From NCBI RefSeq assembly GCF_018598555.1, contig NZ_JAHEWN010000003.1, positions 62,001 through 126,000 on the forward strand: DNA of 64,000 nt, read 5' to 3'. Shown in pieces: positions 47,135 through 56,853 of the stretch. The translations under genes and the position numbers were made by a program. The stretch's first letter is position 1; each line of letters opens with the position of its first letter. This DNA comes from Curtobacterium aurantiacum. Its GTDB lineage: Bacteria > Actinomycetota > Actinomycetes > Actinomycetales > Microbacteriaceae. Below the pieces are notes generated by a model, which saw only the letters and a program-made list of their open reading frames with translations, did not search any database and had not been told where the DNA came from.

Positions 47135-47600
47135 GTGTCTCTTGTCCTCTCTGCGCCGCGCACCCTCTGGCCGCCTGACGCCGCTCGGTTCCGCATTCCT
47201 GCGGACCGTGCTGTTTTCCTGAACCAACCGGCCGCATCCACTGGGGATGACCGCTGTTCACCTGTCAACCTCGCGGGCGACCGTGGCCGTCCAGCGTGGG
47301 CAATCGACTGCCTCGTGCTCCGGGCGCAGCAGTCGTACACTGCGTCCGTCACCTCTCGGGGAGTCGTGTTCTGCTGCCTGCGGCCCAACCCAGCCCTGCT
47401 GAACAAGGGGGTTGTGCACTGCCAGAGCAGTGATCCTGTGGGCGTACACCCACGGGGAATTCGGAACCGGACAAGTCTCGCATAGCCCCGGCCCACGTGC
47501 AACCCGGGCGTGTCGTGAATTGCCGGGCGTGTCCCGCCGGCTCGTTTTCCCGGATGCACGCGGATCGGACGGCATGGAGGCCCGGCTCGGCCCCGCAACG
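47135..47600 (-). other. Long upstream region of the S10 cluster
   Basis: About 520 bases up to the DarT-like gene hold no gene. Small inverted repeats occur (for example GTGGG/CCCAC near 47440 and CACTGC/GCAGTG near 47425). Candidate promoters on the minus strand are TTGCAC-17-GAGACT near 47480 and a TTGACA box at 47263-47268 without a good -10. The S10 transcript therefore likely carries a long 5' leader, but the start cannot be fixed from sequence. Confidence 0.4.
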
Positions 47601-47637
47601 CGACGCACCCTCCGGACATGGTCCGGAGGGTGCGTCG
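47601..47637 (-). terminator. Hairpin downstream of the DarT-like gene
   Basis: A perfect 17-bp stem (47601-47617 with 47621-47637) with a 3-base loop, 19 bases past the stop codon at 47656. It insulates the S10 leader from the upstream gene. Confidence 0.75.
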
Positions 47638-47655
47638 ACACGTGTCAGGAGACCG

Positions 47656-48483
47656 TCACTCGGCGGTCACCGGCGGCACGAACCACGGCGGGAAGACGGC
47701 CACCCGGGGCGCGTGTCCCCCGTGGTCGGCGAGCACGGCGCGGACGGTCTGCCGAGCCTTGTCGTTCGGCACACCGATGACGGCCACCGAGGTGAACGGC
47801 ACGCTCGGGCCGGCGAGCAGCTCGAGGCCGTGCATCTCCGGGTCGCTGAAGTCCGTGCGCCGGATCAGGTTCGTCGCGGCGTCCGGGCCGACGGCGAACC
47901 GGACGTCGTCGGCGTCGGCGTCCTGGTCGGCGACGATGACGGAGGCACCGAACGCCGAGACCGGCACGACGAGCACGACGTAGTCGACGGCACGTGTCCG
48001 GCGGGCCGCGTCCGACCAGCGCTCACCCTCGGCGCCCGTCCGGAGCTCGTCCCAGCGGGTGGCATCGGGCGAGAGCATGAACGGGACGTGCCCGGCGATC
48101 GAGGAGCCGTCCGGCGCCTCGGCCTCGGCGCGGGCGGCGCGGGTACCGGCGGAGCTGACGTCGACGACGGGCTCGGCCTGGTCGGATGCGAGGATCGCAG
48201 CAGCCCCGACGATGCCGTCGAGGTTGTCGATGTGGGTCACGTGGTGGGCACGGAGCGCTGCGAACTCACGCGCCTCGGGGAGGTCGGCGGACGACGAGCG
48301 GAGCGACGTCGGCGACCGGAGCGACGTCCCGGGGCCGGAGGCCGGTGGGTCGACGCGCAGGTTGGTGGTGATGCGGGTCCGGCGGGGGGCCGGGGTGGCT
48401 GGGATCTCCGACGCTTCGCGCTGCCGGGGTGCGCAGATGTCGCAGAGCTCGGTGGGGAAACCGTGGATGCACTCGTCGGTCAC
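47656..48483 (-). CDS. Orphan DarT-like (DUF4433) ADP-ribosyltransferase homologue
   Basis: 275 residues. The N-terminus MTDECIHGFPTELCDIC has a Cys/His pattern (C5, H7, C14, C17) like a small zinc knuckle. After a ~50-residue linker come HHVTHIDNL (80-88), SSAGTRAARAE (Arg 114/117), GHVPFMLSP (131-139), YVVLVVPVSAF and LELLAGPSVPF with Glu221. These line up with the THIDNL, arginine, VPFYF and catalytic-Glu segments of DarT, which ADP-ribosylates thymidine in single-stranded DNA. DarT is normally paired with the macrodomain antitoxin DarG; no macrodomain gene is next to this one. The role may be non-toxic housekeeping. Alignment is by eye. Confidence 0.65.
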   Translation of the reverse strand: MTDECIHGFPTELCDICAPRQREASEIPATPAPRRTRITTNLRVDPPASGPGTSLRSPTSLRSSSADLPEAREFAALRAHHVTHIDNLDGIVGAAAILASDQAEPVVDVSSAGTRAARAEAEAPDGSSIAGHVPFMLSPDATRWDELRTGAEGERWSDAARRTRAVDYVVLVVPVSAFGASVIVADQDADADDVRFAVGPDAATNLIRRTDFSDPEMHGLELLAGPSVPFTSVAVIGVPNDKARQTVRAVLADHGGHAPRVAVFPPWFVPPVTAE

Positions 48484-48562
48484 GACTGTTGTGGGTCCTT
48501 CCGTGCCGTGTGGGGTGGTCCGGCACGTCGACCAACGCTACGTCATCCGGGCCGTCCCGGGG

Positions 48563-49540
48563 TCATTGTCGGTAGAGCAGGGCCCGGACCTCGGCCTCGG
48601 CTGACGCCAGGCGGTTCGGATCGATGGTCTCCCCGTGATCGTACGCGTCGAGCAGACGGGGGTCGATGTAGCTCTGTCGGCACACCGTCGGGGTGTTGCC
48701 GAGTTCTTCACTGGCGGCCTTCACGGCATGCGAAACGGCCTTCTTCCGCTTCGCCTGCGACGACTGCGGCCCGGTCTTCGCCAGGTCCACGGCAGCGGCG
48801 ACCGTCCCGTGCAGCGTGCGGAAGTCCTTCGCGGTGAACTCGTCGCCGGCGCGCTCCTTCACGTAGGCGTTGATGTCCTCGGCGGAGAGGGGCTCCCACT
48901 CGGCCCCACGACGTTCGCGGAACGACAGCAGCCGCGCGTTCGGGCCACGGCGCTTCATGCCCGCGATGACACGCGCGAGGTCGTGGTCGTGGATCGACGA
49001 CGACCACTCCTGTCCGCTCTTGCCCGGGAAGTCGAGCTCGATGTCGTCACCCGAGACGTGGGCGTGCGCGCAGAGCAGCGTCGAGAGTCCCCGGCTGCCG
49101 TGCTCGGTCGCGTACCGCTCGGACCCGACCCGGAGCGATCCCTGGTCGAGCATGCGGAACGCCGCGGCCAGCGCCCGGCGGCGGTCCGGCTCAGGGCGAC
49201 GGAGGTCCTGGGTCACACCACGTCGGGCGACCGGCAGCGACTCGGCGAGTGCGAGGGCGCGGTCGTACTTGATGCGGTCCATCCGTTCACGCCACGACGG
49301 GTGGTACATGTACTGCCGTCGGCCGGCCCCGTCCGTACCGGTGGCGAGGATGTGCCCGTTGGCGTACGGGGAGATCCAGACGTCGTCCCACGCCGGCGGG
49401 ATCACGAACTCCTCGAGCCGACGGCGCTCCTCCGGGTCGGTCACCGTCTTGCCGTCGGGGTCGCGGAACGAGAAACCGCTCCCGGATCGGACGCGGTGGT
49501 AGCCGCGACCGGAGGTCGCGGATCTGCGGAGACGTGTCAC
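48563..49540 (-). CDS. Viral-type DNA topoisomerase IB
   Basis: 325 residues from GTG at 49540, or 329 from TTG at 49552; the spacing of an upstream GGAG favours neither strongly. The N-terminal domain has FVIPPAWDDVWISPYANGHI, the poxvirus-like topoisomerase IB lead. Catalytic residues are in KDFRTLHGT and the nucleophile tyrosine is in QSYIDPRLLDAY (Y291 from GTG). It relaxes supercoils by a 3'-phosphotyrosyl nick. Such enzymes are scattered in actinobacteria and are not essential. Confidence 0.88.
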   Translation of the reverse strand: MTRLRRSATSGRGYHRVRSGSGFSFRDPDGKTVTDPEERRRLEEFVIPPAWDDVWISPYANGHILATGTDGAGRRQYMYHPSWRERMDRIKYDRALALAESLPVARRGVTQDLRRPEPDRRRALAAAFRMLDQGSLRVGSERYATEHGSRGLSTLLCAHAHVSGDDIELDFPGKSGQEWSSSIHDHDLARVIAGMKRRGPNARLLSFRERRGAEWEPLSAEDINAYVKERAGDEFTAKDFRTLHGTVAAAVDLAKTGPQSSQAKRKKAVSHAVKAASEELGNTPTVCRQSYIDPRLLDAYDHGETIDPNRLASAEAEVRALLYRQ

Positions 49541-49663
49541 TCGTCGAGCCAACTCCGGGACGCCTGTGACGGGTCACGGGGCGGACGGGAGGCGCGGGGC
49601 GGACGCAGCCCCGAGCCTCCCGTCCGGTGCCCTGTACGGCCCGGCAGCGGCCGCACACGACGA

Positions 49664-49695
49664 AGCGGGGCCGGGCCCGGAGGCCCGACCCCGCT
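49664..49695 (-). terminator. Hairpin after tuf
   Basis: A 14-bp stem with one mismatch (49664-49677 with 49682-49695), loop CGGA, 18 bases past the tuf stop. Confidence 0.65.
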
Positions 49696-49712
49696 GTCGC
49701 AGGTAACGAGAG

Positions 49713-50900
49713 TTACTTGAGGATCTTCTCGACCGTACCGGCGCCGACCGTACGACCACCCTCACGGATGGCGAAGCGGAGGCCCTCCTCCATGGCGATC
49801 GGCTGGATCAGCTCGACGGTCATGGCGACGGTGTCACCGGGCATGACCATCTCGGTGCCCTCGGGCAGCGTGATGACGCCGGTGACGTCCGTGGTGCGGA
49901 AGTAGAACTGCGGGCGGTAGTTCGCGTAGAACGGGTTGTGACGCCCACCCTCGTCCTTGGTCAGGATGTACGCGTTCGCCTGGAACTCGGTGTGCGGCGT
50001 GACCGAACCCGGCTTCACGACGACCTGGCCGCGCTCCACGTCCTCGCGCTTGAGGCCACGGATGAGCAGACCGGTGTTGTCACCGGCGACCGCCTGGTCG
50101 AGCAGCTTGCGGAACATCTCGATGCCCGTGACGGTGGTCTTCTGCGTCGCGCGGATGCCGACGATCTCGACCTCCTCGTTCAGGTTGAGCGTGCCACGCT
50201 CGACGCGACCGGTGACGACCGTGCCACGACCGGTGATCGTGAAGACGTCCTCGATCGGCATCAGGAACGGCTGGTCGGTGGCGCGCACCGGGTCCGGCAC
50301 GTGCTCGTCGACCTGGGCCATGAGGTCCTGGACCGACTTGACCCACTTCTCGTCGCCCTCGAGCGCCTTGAGCGCCGAGACCTGCACGACGGGGGCGTCC
50401 TCGTCGAACTGCTGCGAGCCGAGGAGCTCGCGGACCTCGAGCTCGACGAGCTCCAGGATCTCCTCGTCGTCCACCATGTCGGACTTGTTCAGTGCGACGA
50501 CGATGTAGGGGACGCCGACCTGGCGGGCGAGCAGGACGTGCTCACGCGTCTGGGGCATCGGGCCGTCGGTGGCGGCGACCACGAGGATCGCGCCGTCCAT
50601 CTGTGCCGCACCCGTGATCATGTTCTTCACGTAGTCGGCGTGACCGGGGGCGTCGACGTGCGCGTAGTGACGCTTCTCGGTCTGGTACTCGACGTGCGAG
50701 ATGTTGATCGTGATGCCGCGCTGGCGCTCCTCGGGAGCGTTGTCGATCTGCGCGAAGTCGCGGGCCTCGTTGAGGTCCGGGTACTGGTCGTGCAGAACCT
50801 TGGTGATCGCCGCCGTGAGCGTGGTCTTGCCGTGGTCGACGTGACCGATGGTTCCGATGTTGACGTGCGGCTTGGTGCGCTCGAACTTGGCCTTGGCCAC
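49713..50900 (-). CDS. tuf: Elongation factor Tu
   Basis: 395 residues. G1 [10 protein letters not shown]3 [12 protein letters not shown]4 NKSDMVDD, then domains II and III ending AGTVEKILK. Delivers aminoacyl-tRNA. GTG at 50900 follows GAGGAGG. It lies 147 bases after fusA. Confidence 0.98.
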   Translation of the reverse strand: MAKAKFERTKPHVNIGTIGHVDHGKTTLTAAITKVLHDQYPDLNEARDFAQIDNAPEERQRGITINISHVEYQTEKRHYAHVDAPGHADYVKNMITGAAQMDGAILVVAATDGPMPQTREHVLLARQVGVPYIVVALNKSDMVDDEEILELVELEVRELLGSQQFDEDAPVVQVSALKALEGDEKWVKSVQDLMAQVDEHVPDPVRATDQPFLMPIEDVFTITGRGTVVTGRVERGTLNLNEEVEIVGIRATQKTTVTGIEMFRKLLDQAVAGDNTGLLIRGLKREDVERGQVVVKPGSVTPHTEFQANAYILTKDEGGRHNPFYANYRPQFYFRTTDVTGVITLPEGTEMVMPGDTVAMTVELIQPIAMEEGLRFAIREGGRTVGAGTVEKILK

Positions 50901-51047
50901 TGTGGGTCCTCCTCAGGACTCGGAAGCGTCACCCCCGGCCGGCCCTGGATGGGCTCGGGACCGTTGGTGCGCGGTGTGTGTCTGTACTTTACTTGGTGGC
51001 GAGGGGCCCGTCGCCGGGCGCCCCCGCCTGTGGAGAAGCGCTGAGCG

Positions 51048-53165
51048 CTACTCCCCCGCGTTCTTCGCGATGATCTCCTCGGCGACCTTGGCCGGGACCT
51101 GGCTGTAGGTCTCGAAGGTCATCGAGTAGACCGCACGACCAGAGGTCTTCGACCGCAGGTCGCCGACGTAGCCGAACATCTCGGACAGCGGCACGCTCGC
51201 GCGGACCACCTTGACGCCCGAGGCGTCCTCCATCGAGGCGATCTGGCCACGACGGGAGTTCAGGTCACCGATGACGTCGCCCATGTACTCCTCAGGAGTA
51301 CGGACCTCGACGGCCATGATCGGCTCGAGGATCGCCGGACCCGCCTTGCGAGCGGCTTCCTTGTAGGCGATCGAACCGGCGATCTTGAACGCCATCTCGG
51401 ACGAGTCGACGTCGTGCGCCGCGCCGTCCTTGAGGGTGGCCTTCACGCCGACCGTCGGGTAGCCCGCGAGGATGCCGACCTGCATGGCGTCCTGGATACC
51501 GGCGTCGACCGACGGGATGTACTCGCGCGGGACACGGCCACCCGAGGTCGCGTTGACGAACTCGTAGACCTTCTCGCTCGTGACCTCCATCGGCTCGAGC
51601 GCGATCTGCACCTTCGCGAACTGGCCGGAACCACCGGTCTGCTTCTTGTGGGTGTAGTCGTAGCGCTCGACGACCTTGGTGAGCGTCTCGCGGTAGGCCA
51701 CCTGGGGCTTGCCGACGCTCGCCTCGACGTGGAACTCGCGCTTCATGCGGTCGACGAGGATGTCGAGGTGGAGCTCGCCCATGCCCTTGATCGTCGTCTG
51801 ACCGGTCTCGGCGTTGAGCTCGACGCGGAACGTCGGGTCCTCTTCGGCGAGCTTCTGGATGGCCGTGGAGAGTTTCTCCTGGTCGGCCTTCGTGTTCGGC
51901 TCGATGGCGACCTCGATGACCGGCTCCGGGAACGTCATCGACTCGAGGACGACCTGGTTGGTCGGGTCGCACAGGGTGTCACCGGTGGTGGTGTCCTTGA
52001 GGCCGATGACCGCGTAGATGTGGCCAGCGGTCACGTTGGCGACCGGGTTCTCCTTGTTGGAGTGCATCTGGAAGATCTTCCCGATGCGCTCCTTCTTGCC
52101 CTTGGTCGAGTTGATGACCTGGGCACCGGACTCGATCGAGCCGGAGTAGACGCGGACGTACGTGAGACGACCGAAGAAGGGGTGCACCGCGACCTTGAAC
52201 GCGAGGGCCGAGAACGGCTCGGTCGCGTCGGGCTTGCGGATGATCTCCTTCTCCTCGTCCTTGACGTCGTGGCCGATCATCGGCGGCACGTCGAGCGGGG
52301 ACGGGAGGTAGTCGATGACGGCGTCGAGCATCGGCTGGACACCACGGTTCTTGAACGCGGAACCGCAGAGGACCGGGTAGAGCGTGCTGCTCACGGTGAG
52401 GGCACGGATGGCTGCCTTGATCTCGGCGACCGAGAAGTCGGTGTCGCCCTCGAGGTAGCGCTCCATGAGGACGTCGTCCGCCTCGGCCACGCGCTCGATG
52501 AGCTTCTCGCGGTACTCGGCGGCACGGTCCTGCAGGTCGGCCGGGATCTCTTCGATCTCGTACTTCGCGCCCATCGCGACGTCACCCTTGGCGTCGCCGC
52601 GCCAGGTGAGTGCACGCATCTGGACGAGGTCGACGACGCCTTCGAACGAGCTCTCGGAACCGATCGGCAGCTGGAGCACGAGGGGCTCGGCGCCGAGGCG
52701 GTTCACGATGGTGTCGACGGTGTAGTAGAAGTCGGCGCCCAGCTTGTCCATCTTGTTGACGAAGCAGATGCGCGGGACGTCGTACTTGTCGGCCTGACGC
52801 CAGACGGTCTCGGACTGGGGCTCGACGCCCTCCTTGCCGTCGAAGACGGCGACCGCACCGTCGAGGACGCGGAGCGAGCGCTCCACCTCGACCGTGAAGT
52901 CCACGTGACCGGGGGTGTCGATGATGTTGATCTGGTTGTTGTCCCAGAAGCAGGTCGTCGCGGCCGACGTGATCGTGATGCCGCGCTCCTGCTCCTGCGC
53001 CATCCAGTCCATCGTGGCAGCGCCGTCGTGGACCTCACCGATCTTGTGCGTGATGCCCGTGTAGAACAGGATGCGCTCGGTCGTCGTGGTCTTGCCGGCA
53101 TCGATGTGCGCCATGATGCCGATGTTGCGGACCTTGTTCAGGTCGGTGAGCACGTCCTGTGCCAC
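51048..53165 (-). CDS. fusA: Elongation factor G
   Basis: 705 residues with G1 [14 protein letters not shown]3 [10 protein letters not shown]4 [10 protein letters not shown], and domains II-V. Drives translocation. The start GTG at 53165 follows GGAGGAACC. Between rpsG and fusA is a hairpin. Confidence 0.98.
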   Translation of the reverse strand: MAQDVLTDLNKVRNIGIMAHIDAGKTTTTERILFYTGITHKIGEVHDGAATMDWMAQEQERGITITSAATTCFWDNNQINIIDTPGHVDFTVEVERSLRVLDGAVAVFDGKEGVEPQSETVWRQADKYDVPRICFVNKMDKLGADFYYTVDTIVNRLGAEPLVLQLPIGSESSFEGVVDLVQMRALTWRGDAKGDVAMGAKYEIEEIPADLQDRAAEYREKLIERVAEADDVLMERYLEGDTDFSVAEIKAAIRALTVSSTLYPVLCGSAFKNRGVQPMLDAVIDYLPSPLDVPPMIGHDVKDEEKEIIRKPDATEPFSALAFKVAVHPFFGRLTYVRVYSGSIESGAQVINSTKGKKERIGKIFQMHSNKENPVANVTAGHIYAVIGLKDTTTGDTLCDPTNQVVLESMTFPEPVIEVAIEPNTKADQEKLSTAIQKLAEEDPTFRVELNAETGQTTIKGMGELHLDILVDRMKREFHVEASVGKPQVAYRETLTKVVERYDYTHKKQTGGSGQFAKVQIALEPMEVTSEKVYEFVNATSGGRVPREYIPSVDAGIQDAMQVGILAGYPTVGVKATLKDGAAHDVDSSEMAFKIAGSIAYKEAARKAGPAILEPIMAVEVRTPEEYMGDVIGDLNSRRGQIASMEDASGVKVVRASVPLSEMFGYVGDLRSKTSGRAVYSMTFETYSQVPAKVAEEIIAKNAGE

Positions 53166-53202
53166 AGGGTTCCTCCGGAAGAGTTGTAGGAGAGGTTGGC
53201 GG

Positions 53203-53244
53203 CCGTCCGGGCGCCGGGGTTCTTGACCACCGGCGCCCGGACGG
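53203..53244 (-). terminator. Hairpin between rpsG and fusA
   Basis: A perfect 15-bp stem (53203-53217 with 53230-53244), 12-base loop, 9 bases past the rpsG stop. It is inside the str operon, so an attenuator or mRNA-processing role is likelier than full termination. Confidence 0.6.
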
Positions 53245-53252
53245 TGCCGGGA

Positions 53253-53723
53253 CTACCAGCGGTAGTGGGCGAAGGCCTTGTTCGACTCGGCCATCTTGTG
53301 CGTGTCCTCGCGGCGCTTGACCGCGGCACCGAGACCGTTGGACGCGTCGAGGATCTCGTTCATGAGACGCTCGGTCATCGTCTTCTCGCGACGGGCCTTG
53401 GCGTACGAGGTGAGCCAACGGAGCGCGAGGGTGTTCGCGCGGTGCGGCTTGACCTCGACCGGGACCTGGTAGGTCGAGCCACCGACACGGCGGCTGCGGA
53501 CCTCGAGGGTCGGACGGACGTTGTCGAGCGCCTTCTTCAGCGTCACGACGGCGTCCTGCTGGTTCTTGGCGGAAACGCCTTCGAGTGCACCGTAGACGAT
53601 GCGCTCGGCGAGGCCCTTCTTGCCGTCGAGCAGGATCTTGTTGACGAGCTGGCTGACGATCGGCGCACCGTAGACCGGGTCGGCGACGACGGGACGCTTG
53701 GGGGCGGGACCCTTACGAGGCAT
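53253..53723 (-). CDS. rpsG: 30S ribosomal protein S7
   Basis: 156 residues: [37 protein letters not shown], and the helical end [14 protein letters not shown]. Starts 30S head assembly. Confidence 0.97.
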   Translation of the reverse strand: MPRKGPAPKRPVVADPVYGAPIVSQLVNKILLDGKKGLAERIVYGALEGVSAKNQQDAVVTLKKALDNVRPTLEVRSRRVGGSTYQVPVEVKPHRANTLALRWLTSYAKARREKTMTERLMNEILDASNGLGAAVKRREDTHKMAESNKAFAHYRW

Positions 53724-53728
53724 CTAAC

Positions 53729-54097
53729 TCAACCCTTCTTCGCGCCGTAGCGGCTACGAGCCTGCTTACGGTTCTTGACTGCCTGGGTGTCCAGGGCGCC
53801 ACGGATGATCTTGTACCGCACACCCGGGAGGTCCTTCACACGACCGCCGCGGACGAGCACCATCGAGTGCTCCTGGAGGTTGTGGCCCTCACCGGGGATG
53901 TAGGCCGTGACCTCGGTGCCGTTCGAGAGCTTGACACGAGCGACCTTGCGCAGTGCCGAGTTCGGCTTCTTCGGGGTGGTGGTGTAGACGCGGGTGCACA
54001 CACCACGCTGCTGGGGGTTCGCCTTCAGGGCGGGCGCCTTGGTCTTGGTGACCTTCGGCGTACGACCCTTGCGAACCAGCTGCTGAATAGTAGGCAA
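53729..54097 (-). CDS. rpsL: 30S ribosomal protein S12
   Basis: 122 residues: [39 protein letters not shown] with K43, and [12 protein letters not shown] with K88. Both lysines are the wild-type forms whose change gives streptomycin resistance, so no such resistance is predicted from this gene. It opens the str operon. Confidence 0.97.
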   Translation of the reverse strand: MPTIQQLVRKGRTPKVTKTKAPALKANPQQRGVCTRVYTTTPKKPNSALRKVARVKLSNGTEVTAYIPGEGHNLQEHSMVLVRGGRVKDLPGVRYKIIRGALDTQAVKNRKQARSRYGAKKG

Positions 54098-54269
54098 CTG
54101 TTCTCCTGGTTCTTCGCTCGTGCTCTCTGGCCGGCGCGTTCCGCCGGCTTCCTCGTCCCACGCTGATCACCGCCGGACGGCGGATGTTCGAGTGGGGGAC
54201 GGAGTGGTCCGGCTGGGCGATCCCGCTCGCCGGACTTTTCGGGCGCGCCCGAGGGCGCACACCCGGTAG

Positions 54270-54298
54270 AGACTACCCGCGTAACGGGACGAAATCAA
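54270..54298 (-). promoter_or_regulatory. str operon promoter
   Basis: Minus-strand -35 TTGATT (54293-54298) and -10 TAGTCT (54270-54275), 17-bp spacer, about 165 bases upstream of rpsL. Confidence 0.65.
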
Positions 54299-54325
54299 TC
54301 CGGGTCACCCGGGGAACGGACACCG

Positions 54326-55477
54326 TCATGAGCTGGTGTCGGAGGACCCGTTGCCCACCGCGGAGCGGAACGTGGCCCCGTCGGACGAGAAGCTCGTCAC
54401 GTACCCGCTCGCGTTCACGTTGAGGGGCCCGGCCGAAGCCGTCCCGGTGCCGGCTGCGCCCGAGATGTCCGCCGTGTACGTGGCCCGGCCGAACGTCGTC
54501 GTCGTGATGAGCCAGCCGTTCGTCGTCCAGCTGCCGACCCGGACCGTCGGCCGCGTCTCGAGCGTCCACTTCTGGTTCGTGTACGTGTAGGCCGGGTTCT
54601 GCCCGTACGCGTAGAAGCTGCACCCGGCGGGGGCGGCGTCGGTGGAGGCGATGCAGGCGTCCACCCAGTCGTCCACCGCGCGCTTCGCGGCCTGCTGGCC
54701 CGCGGTCGTGAGGGTCGTTGTCATCTGCACGGGGGTGGAGGTCGACCGTCCGAACCCGTTCACGGACGCCGAGCCCCCGCGGGCCGTGGTCCACTTGCCG
54801 CCGTCGAACGCGACGTCGTAGGTCCCGGGCAGCGCACGGAGGCTCACCGTGCCGTCCTTCGCGGTCTTCGCACTCCGACCAGCGACGCTGACCGAGGCGC
54901 CGGACGGCCCCCGCACGGCGACGTCGACCGTGCCGAGCTCCGGGGCCTGCAGCTCCCAGATCGGGAACACACCCCAGTCCGTCCCGGTCTTGTCGAGGGT
55001 GAAGGTCGCAGCGACGTCCTGCCCGCCCTGTCGCAGGTACGTGCGGACCGTCGCGGTGTCGCCCTCCGTCCGCGTCGCGGCGACGCGGTAGCCGGTGACC
55101 TTGTCGGACGCCTTCGCGTAGGCAGCGTCGCCGAGCAGCACGTCGGACTTGTCGCGTTCGATGCCCGCGTCGTCGAGGGCGTCGGCCACGCGTCCGGCTG
55201 TCAGGTCGTCGAGGAAGGCCCGCACCGGGCGGTCGGCGGAGTGCGAGGAGGAACCGACGGAGTACCCGACGACCCCGGCGACGAGCAACAGGACGACCGC
55301 CGTGCCGCCCGAGATGATGCCGACGAGCTGACCGCGGCGGAGCTTCCGGCGGGGGCGCTGCGGCCCTGGTCCTGGTACCGGCGCGGGCGTCGCGGTCGTG
55401 CCACGGATGGACGCCACCGCCGGGACGGCTCCCCAGCCGCCCTGCTGGTCCAGATCCTGCGCGTGCTGGTCGCTCAT
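54326..55477 (-). CDS. Membrane-anchored protein with PEGA-like domain, unknown function
   Basis: 383 residues. A Pro/Gly-rich cytoplasmic start and basic RPRRKLRRGQ lead into one helix (51-73); the rest is outside. A PEGA-like beta segment (TVDVAVRGPSGASVSV ... ALPGTYDVAFDG) is near 200-250, and two Cys near 290-300 may pair. No enzyme motif. It is followed on the same strand by two more membrane proteins. Confidence 0.6.
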   Translation of the reverse strand: MSDQHAQDLDQQGGWGAVPAVASIRGTTATPAPVPGPGPQRPRRKLRRGQLVGIISGGTAVVLLLVAGVVGYSVGSSSHSADRPVRAFLDDLTAGRVADALDDAGIERDKSDVLLGDAAYAKASDKVTGYRVAATRTEGDTATVRTYLRQGGQDVAATFTLDKTGTDWGVFPIWELQAPELGTVDVAVRGPSGASVSVAGRSAKTAKDGTVSLRALPGTYDVAFDGGKWTTARGGSASVNGFGRSTSTPVQMTTTLTTAGQQAAKRAVDDWVDACIASTDAAPAGCSFYAYGQNPAYTYTNQKWTLETRPTVRVGSWTTNGWLITTTTFGRATYTADISGAAGTGTASAGPLNVNASGYVTSFSSDGATFRSAVGNGSSDTSS

Positions 55478-55513
55478 CGTTCCCCCGTTGCGTGTGCGTC
55501 GTGCCCCCGCAGA

Positions 55514-56041
55514 CTACCGCCCGGCGGACTCCTCGCCCGTGATCGTCCGGTCCCGTCGCGCACGCTCGTCCGCCGCTTCCGCGCCGCCCGCCGTGCGGGC
55601 ACCACCGACCGCGCCGGCTCCGCCCGCCACACGCACCTGGTGGCGAGCCATCGCGATCCCGCCGAGGACCGACAGGAGCGCCACCACGACGGACCCGACC
55701 ACGAACGGGCCGAGGGCGTACCCGGCGGGGAAGACGAGGAGCTCGGTCGCGTCCGAGCGGACGAGCGCGTACCCCACGGCTCCGACGCCGAGCATCACGA
55801 GGTAGACCGTCGCCGCCGCGACCAGGGCCGTCACCCCCGGGTTGCCGTCACGCACGCCGGCGGCGGTCGCGAGGAAGACGACGATCGCAGCCGCGACCAC
55901 CATCGCCGGGCCGAGGTACGGAGTCGCGTCCGGTTGCGAGATGACCTCGACGTCGGCGAGCAGCGCTTCGAAGCCCGTGACGGCGATCACGAGCGCGATG
56001 AAGAGGACCGACGTCATCGTCGCGATCAACCACCGGGACAT
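55514..56041 (-). CDS. Four-helix membrane protein, unknown function
   Basis: 175 residues with helices at about 5-25, 45-65, 72-98 and 105-130, then an Ala/Gly/Arg-rich cytoplasmic tail. No family can be assigned from sequence alone. Confidence 0.6.
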   Translation of the reverse strand: MSRWLIATMTSVLFIALVIAVTGFEALLADVEVISQPDATPYLGPAMVVAAAIVVFLATAAGVRDGNPGVTALVAAATVYLVMLGVGAVGYALVRSDATELLVFPAGYALGPFVVGSVVVALLSVLGGIAMARHQVRVAGGAGAVGGARTAGGAEAADERARRDRTITGEESAGR

Positions 56042-56068
56042 GGGCCGATCGTATCGCCGAGCGGCTGG

Positions 56069-56695
56069 TCAGCGAGCGGTTTCCGCGTGGTTCGCATCGT
56101 CGGCGTGCTCGCGACGGTCCGCCCGCTCGGACTGCTCCTGCGCCGCCGCGACCAGCGCGAGCGCGATCGTCGCGGTGATGATCGGGACGGTGTCCGTCAT
56201 CGGGGCGGGCGCGGTGCCCGGCGACTTCGCGGCGGCCTCGGACGTCTCGGTCTCGGCCGTCTCGGCCGTCGCGTCCGTCGCGTCCGTTCCGCGTTCGGCC
56301 TGGAGGCCCGTGGCCGCGCCCGCCTCGGCGGCCTCGTCCGGCTCGTGGTTGCGCAGGGCCGGGCCGATGACCGGCAGGACCCCGGTCGTGGCCGCCGGTT
56401 CCGCGTGGAGGACGGGCGCCTCGGCGTCTGCGGTTCCGTCGCGCTTCGCCGCACGCCGCGCTCGGCCCATCTTCACCAGCACGACGACGGCGACGACCGC
56501 CCAGATGCCGTTGACGATCGTCGAGGGGACGGCGTGGTGGGCGGCGACGTTGATGGCCACAGCCAGGCCGCCGACGAGGTTGAACAGCTGGTAGAGCGGG
56601 CCGTTCGGGATCTTGCCCGTGGAGAAGAGGACGTAACCGGCTAGAACAGTTACAGCACCGAACCAACCGAGGAATTCGACGATTCCGACCAACAC
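56069..56695 (-). CDS. CBU_0592-type small membrane protein with long tail
   Basis: About 208 residues from GTG at 56695, which has GGAG six bases upstream. The first ~75 match the CBU_0592 pattern (EFLGWFGAVTVLAGYVLFST, LYQLFNLVGGLAVAINVAAH, IVNGIWAVVAVVVL), three helices. A basic then Ala/Thr/Glu-rich tail follows, with a possible fourth helix near the end. A second GTG at 56710 is possible. Role unknown. Confidence 0.65.
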   Translation of the reverse strand: MLVGIVEFLGWFGAVTVLAGYVLFSTGKIPNGPLYQLFNLVGGLAVAINVAAHHAVPSTIVNGIWAVVAVVVLVKMGRARRAAKRDGTADAEAPVLHAEPAATTGVLPVIGPALRNHEPDEAAEAGAATGLQAERGTDATDATAETAETETSEAAAKSPGTAPAPMTDTVPIITATIALALVAAAQEQSERADRREHADDANHAETAR

Positions 56696-56853
56696 GCGCG
56701 ACTCCGGCACGACGAGGAACGGCCGGTTCGAGCCGACCGTTCGAGGGGGATGAGCAGCCGCGATCACGGGCTCAGCAGCATCGTAATCACAACGACGGGT
56801 GTCGCGGAAGTGGGGTCGGCGCGGCGCGGCCGCCCCCAGTCCGTGGGGTCGGG

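Noticed and set aside
47461..47600. Possible tRNA or small RNA in the rpsJ upstream region
   Set aside because: No cloverleaf, T-loop or CCA-adjacent stem could be found; only short stems.
51414..53189. Long plus-strand frame opposite fusA
   Set aside because: Shadow of EF-G; composition is typical of antisense GC-rich codons.
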